Source: an uncultured Selenomonadaceae bacterium (GTDB lineage: Bacteria > Bacillota > Negativicutes > Selenomonadales > Selenomonadaceae). Taken from it: a stretch of DNA of 7,400 nucleotides. Below are positions 5,745 through 7,400 of this stretch, in pieces; the first letter of the stretch is position 1, and every line of letters starts with the position of its first letter. The stretch covers positions 1 to 7,400 of the forward strand of contig CALZDE010000101.1 of the NCBI GenBank assembly GCA_945637225.1. Reading direction: 5' to 3'. Both the position numbers and the translations under genes were made by a program. The notes beneath the pieces were generated by a model. It was not told the DNA's origin and searched no databases. It saw only the letters and a list, made by a program, of their open reading frames with translations.

Positions 5745-6050
5745 ACTTTTTTTGTGTTTTTTTAATCTTTTTTACCTAAATTTCTTTTTTCTGACTATTT
5801 ACACACTAACCATGATAAAAAACCATAAAATCAATGCTGGATGTATACACGCTTTCTAGTGTTTCATTAGTACTTTTTAGCACCTATTTGGTATATTTTT
5901 TACCATTATCGCAATATAAAACAATAAACATCTATTTATAATCAATACTTATGTTTGTAAAAATTCCACCTAATATTGTACTGATGATATATTTTTAACA
6001 CAAACATAATAATTTTGTATACAAACACTTTATTGTATTAAATAGAGAAA
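5745..6050. other. AT-rich gene-free spacer
   Basis: I see no coding region, RNA gene or recognisable insertion sequence here. The part next to rpsH holds the A-tracts of its promoter. Farther out there is a 10-bp inverted repeat (5949-5958 and 6000-6009) and a 12-bp palindrome (6014-6025), reported separately. The base composition is much richer in A and T than the ribosomal genes, and matches the accessory genes to the right. Confidence 0.6.
5949..6009. repeat. Imperfect inverted repeat
   Basis: TTATGTTTGT at 5949-5958 is mirrored exactly by ACAAACATAA at 6000-6009. Just inside, AAAAAT (5959-5964) is complementary to ATTTTT (5991-5996) with a 3-nt offset, so an extended stem of about 16 pairs with a bulge and a 26-nt loop is possible. 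The sequence is AT-rich, where inverted repeats arise by chance more often. It could be a protein-binding site or an old element end. Confidence 0.4.
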
Positions 6051-6092
6051 TTTTAAAAGGCCATCGCACATCGTTAAAGATATGCGACAGCC
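6051..6092 (-). terminator. Terminator-like hairpin after the accessory genes
   Basis: Read on the minus strand, GGC-TG-TCGCA-T-ATC, loop TTTAAC, GAT-G-TGCGA-TG-GCC forms a stem of eleven base pairs (6092-6059) interrupted by a one-base mismatch and a two-by-two internal loop. It is followed by TTTTAAAATTT. It lies about 210 nt beyond the ATPase stop and before the rpsH promoter, the right place to stop transcription from the accessory genes. The U-run is short and the stem imperfect, so efficiency is uncertain. The plus-strand reading is also followed by an AT-rich stretch, so it might act both ways. Confidence 0.55.
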
Positions 6093-6175
6093 AATAATTA
6101 ATTTTTAATGAAATATCAGCATGGGTTTTCTCACTTTTACCCGCAATACCACCGAAGCAACACAATTAAGCAGAA

Positions 6176-6316
6176 GCACCATCAATAAAAAGTCTTCTAG
6201 CTTTTTCTTCTCTAGCAAATGAAACATTTACATTGAAACAAATAATTGCTTACTCATCACTGACAAAGCATACTCTGCCATTTCTAATATCGCAATTTCA
6301 CTTATATGCCTTCATA
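6176..6316 (-). pseudogene. Possible decayed small reading frame
   Basis: Downstream of the ATPase, minus-strand frames give protein-like fragments broken by frame changes. An ATG at 6317-6315 after AGGAG gives MKAYK and stops; a neighbouring frame continues EIAILEMAEYALSVMSKQLF; a third gives NVSFAREEKARRLFIDGASA before a stop near 6164-6166. Joined, they would make a polypeptide of roughly 50 residues. The fragments look like protein rather than random AT-rich translation, but I do not recognise the family, and chance is possible. Confidence 0.2.
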
Positions 6317-7267
6317 AATTATTTCTCCTAAAATTTTATTCCTCAATTTGTCACTTAGATATACATCATTTAGCTTGCTCTTGCTATATTGCAAATACGT
6401 ATCCTGTGTTGCCTTCATCAATAAATCTGTAAAATACCTTTCCCAACTAAAAAATTCGGCACTTTCAATATATTCTTCAGGATGTTCCAAAATTTTATGT
6501 AAATCTGGATATTCTACAATGTTAGCTTTTAATATCATCCACTCAAAGGATTCCGGCAGATAAAGCCATGTATTAGGACGCTGTTTTAATAGCTTATCTA
6601 CTTTTTCCATCTGTGAACCAAACGCAGCTCCATCTGCCACAATTAATACCTTTAAATCTGCTGACAGCTTAAAAATTTCTGGTACTATATTCGATTTACC
6701 TTCTGCACTTATACATTCTATACCATTCTTTTTGCAGACACCATTGAAAAATTGCCAACCTGAATTACTATCCTCTGTATACAATGTATCTAAAGCAACA
6801 TCATCACCTAACAGATTATCACCATATATACGATAAAATTCATTATAGGTCTTAACTAAGCTATTATACTTTCCCGATGTCCTTATACCATAAATTTCCT
6901 CTACGCTATAAGGAAGTGTCTCAATACCTTCTCTTAAAATAATTACATAATAATTATTAGTTTCCTTTATCGTTCTGGCGAATTCTTTTGATGTAACAAA
7001 GCCATTTTCTTCATCAATAAAAATTATAGTATCATGTAAATTCTGTATACGGCTTTGCCAATCACTGCCAGATATAACCATACACTTTCTTTTTGATTCT
7101 ACGGATATACCACTGCTTCTGCCATTTGACTCATATTCTGCCAGCATATCTATCAAAGTGGTTTTTCCAGTACCGCTATTCCCTTTTATAACAGTGATAT
7201 TTCTTCTTATAACAAAATCATAATGCACTCGACGATTTTGTATTATAATTCTGTAGCTTCCCCTCAT
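6302..7267 (-). CDS. P-loop ATPase with TOPRIM-like C-terminal region, function unknown
   Basis: The 321-residue cytoplasmic protein begins MRGSYRIIIQNRRVHYDF and has a Walker A motif GNSGTGKTT at residues 29-37 and a Walker B-like IIFIDEE at 81-87. Only about 45 residues separate them, and no ABC signature (LSGGQ) is seen, so the ATPase core is compact. The second half has a TOPRIM-like pattern: an acidic residue in TLYTED (about 165), EGKSN at 189-193, and VLIVADGAAFG at about 208-217, in the arrangement of OLD/DUF4435-type nucleases. No signal peptide or membrane segment is seen. I recall similar Clostridia proteins, sometimes misnamed translation initiation factor 2. It follows the partial DUF4869-like gene closely and is probably cotranscribed. 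A nuclease or defence role is inference; catalytic residues are not secure. The ATG at 7265-7267 is preferred to a GTG at 7276 that lies inside the ribosome binding site. Confidence 0.75.
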   Translation of the reverse strand: MRGSYRIIIQNRRVHYDFVIRRNITVIKGNSGTGKTTLIDMLAEYESNGRSSGISVESKRKCMVISGSDWQSRIQNLHDTIIFIDEENGFVTSKEFARTIKETNNYYVIILREGIETLPYSVEEIYGIRTSGKYNSLVKTYNEFYRIYGDNLLGDDVALDTLYTEDSNSGWQFFNGVCKKNGIECISAEGKSNIVPEIFKLSADLKVLIVADGAAFGSQMEKVDKLLKQRPNTWLYLPESFEWMILKANIVEYPDLHKILEHPEEYIESAEFFSWERYFTDLLMKATQDTYLQYSKSKLNDVYLSDKLRNKILGEIIYEGI

Positions 7268-7271
7268 AAAA

Positions 7272-7280
7272 CTCACCTTT
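7272..7280 (-). promoter_or_regulatory. Ribosome binding site of the ATPase gene
   Basis: AAAGGTGAG precedes the ATG at 7267 with suitable spacing and overlaps the stop codon of the upstream gene. An in-frame GTG (7276-7274) is part of this site, which argues against using it as the start and shortens the protein by three residues. Confidence 0.65.
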
Positions 7281-7400
7281 ACACATAATTAGCCGCATTT
7301 CGTAAAAAATCATACATATTATGAACAACTTCACCTGTGTTAAGAATTTTAATTGTAAATGGTTCATCACCAAATTCCATCACATGTCGCAAATTTATAG
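7279..7400 (-). CDS. C-terminal end of a DUF4869-like protein, cut by window edge
   Basis: A minus-strand frame is open from the window edge to a TAA at 7279-7281 and gives about 39 residues, including INLRHVMEFGDEPFTIKILN and TGEVVHNMYDFLRNAANYV at the end. From memory this resembles the C-terminus of DUF4869 proteins (roughly 150 residues, known mainly from Lachnospiraceae and relatives, no assigned function). The N-terminal three quarters lie outside the window, so the assignment rests on a short stretch. The stop is 11 nt before the ATPase ATG and overlaps its ribosome binding site, so the two genes look translationally coupled. I infer that they work together. The recalled family name needs a profile search; that this is a coding end is more certain. 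Confidence 0.6.
   Translation of the reverse strand, partial: INLRHVMEFGDEPFTIKILNTGEVVHNMYDFLRNAANYV

Noticed and set aside
6121..6222. Plus-strand 33-codon frame starting ATGGGTTTTCTC
   Set aside because: It has no ribosome binding site and a serine-rich low-complexity end, and it opposes the frame fragments of the minus strand.
5745..6300. CRISPR array, tRNA or insertion sequence in the spacer
   Set aside because: I saw no regularly spaced direct repeats, no cloverleaf-like segment and no transposase motif.

Overview
The window is a minus-strand stretch of a low-to-moderate GC bacterial chromosome, most likely a member of the Bacillota (Firmicutes). Support for this comes from the strong AGGAGG-type ribosome binding sites, the gene order of the spc/alpha ribosomal protein cluster, a zinc-lid adenylate kinase, and an accessory gene pair that I recall from gut Clostridia. 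I cannot fix the family or genus; a Negativicutes or Clostridia gut anaerobe is a guess.

Layout. All genes read right to left. Positions 1-5607 hold the distal half of the spc operon running into the alpha operon. In transcription order the genes are rpsH (S8), rplF (L6), rplR (L18), rpsE (S5), rpmD (L30), rplO (L15), secY, adk, infA (IF-1), rpmJ (L36), rpsM (S13) and rpsK (S11, cut by the window edge). Spacing is tight (1 to about 50 nt), except for a 91-nt gap between adk and infA. That gap lacks the methionine aminopeptidase gene (map) usual there and instead holds a potential RNA hairpin. The genes act together: ribosomal proteins and IF-1 build and run the small and large subunits, SecY is the membrane channel for exported nascent proteins, and Adk balances adenine nucleotides.

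The operon starts abruptly at rpsH. The usual upstream partners (rpsN, rplE, rplX, rplN and so on) are not there. A near-consensus promoter (TTGACA, 17 bp, TATATT) with phased A-tracts upstream stands about 100 bp before rpsH, so the cluster looks naturally split and independently transcribed.

Positions 5745-7400 are visibly AT-rich and accessory in character. They hold a gene-free stretch of about 550 bp (5745-6301) with inverted repeats, a terminator-like hairpin and a possible decayed reading frame. Next comes a gene for a compact P-loop ATPase with a TOPRIM-like C-terminal half. Its upstream neighbour (cut by the window edge) ends in a sequence that recalls DUF4869. These two genes look translationally coupled and are the best candidate for an uncharacterised two-component system.
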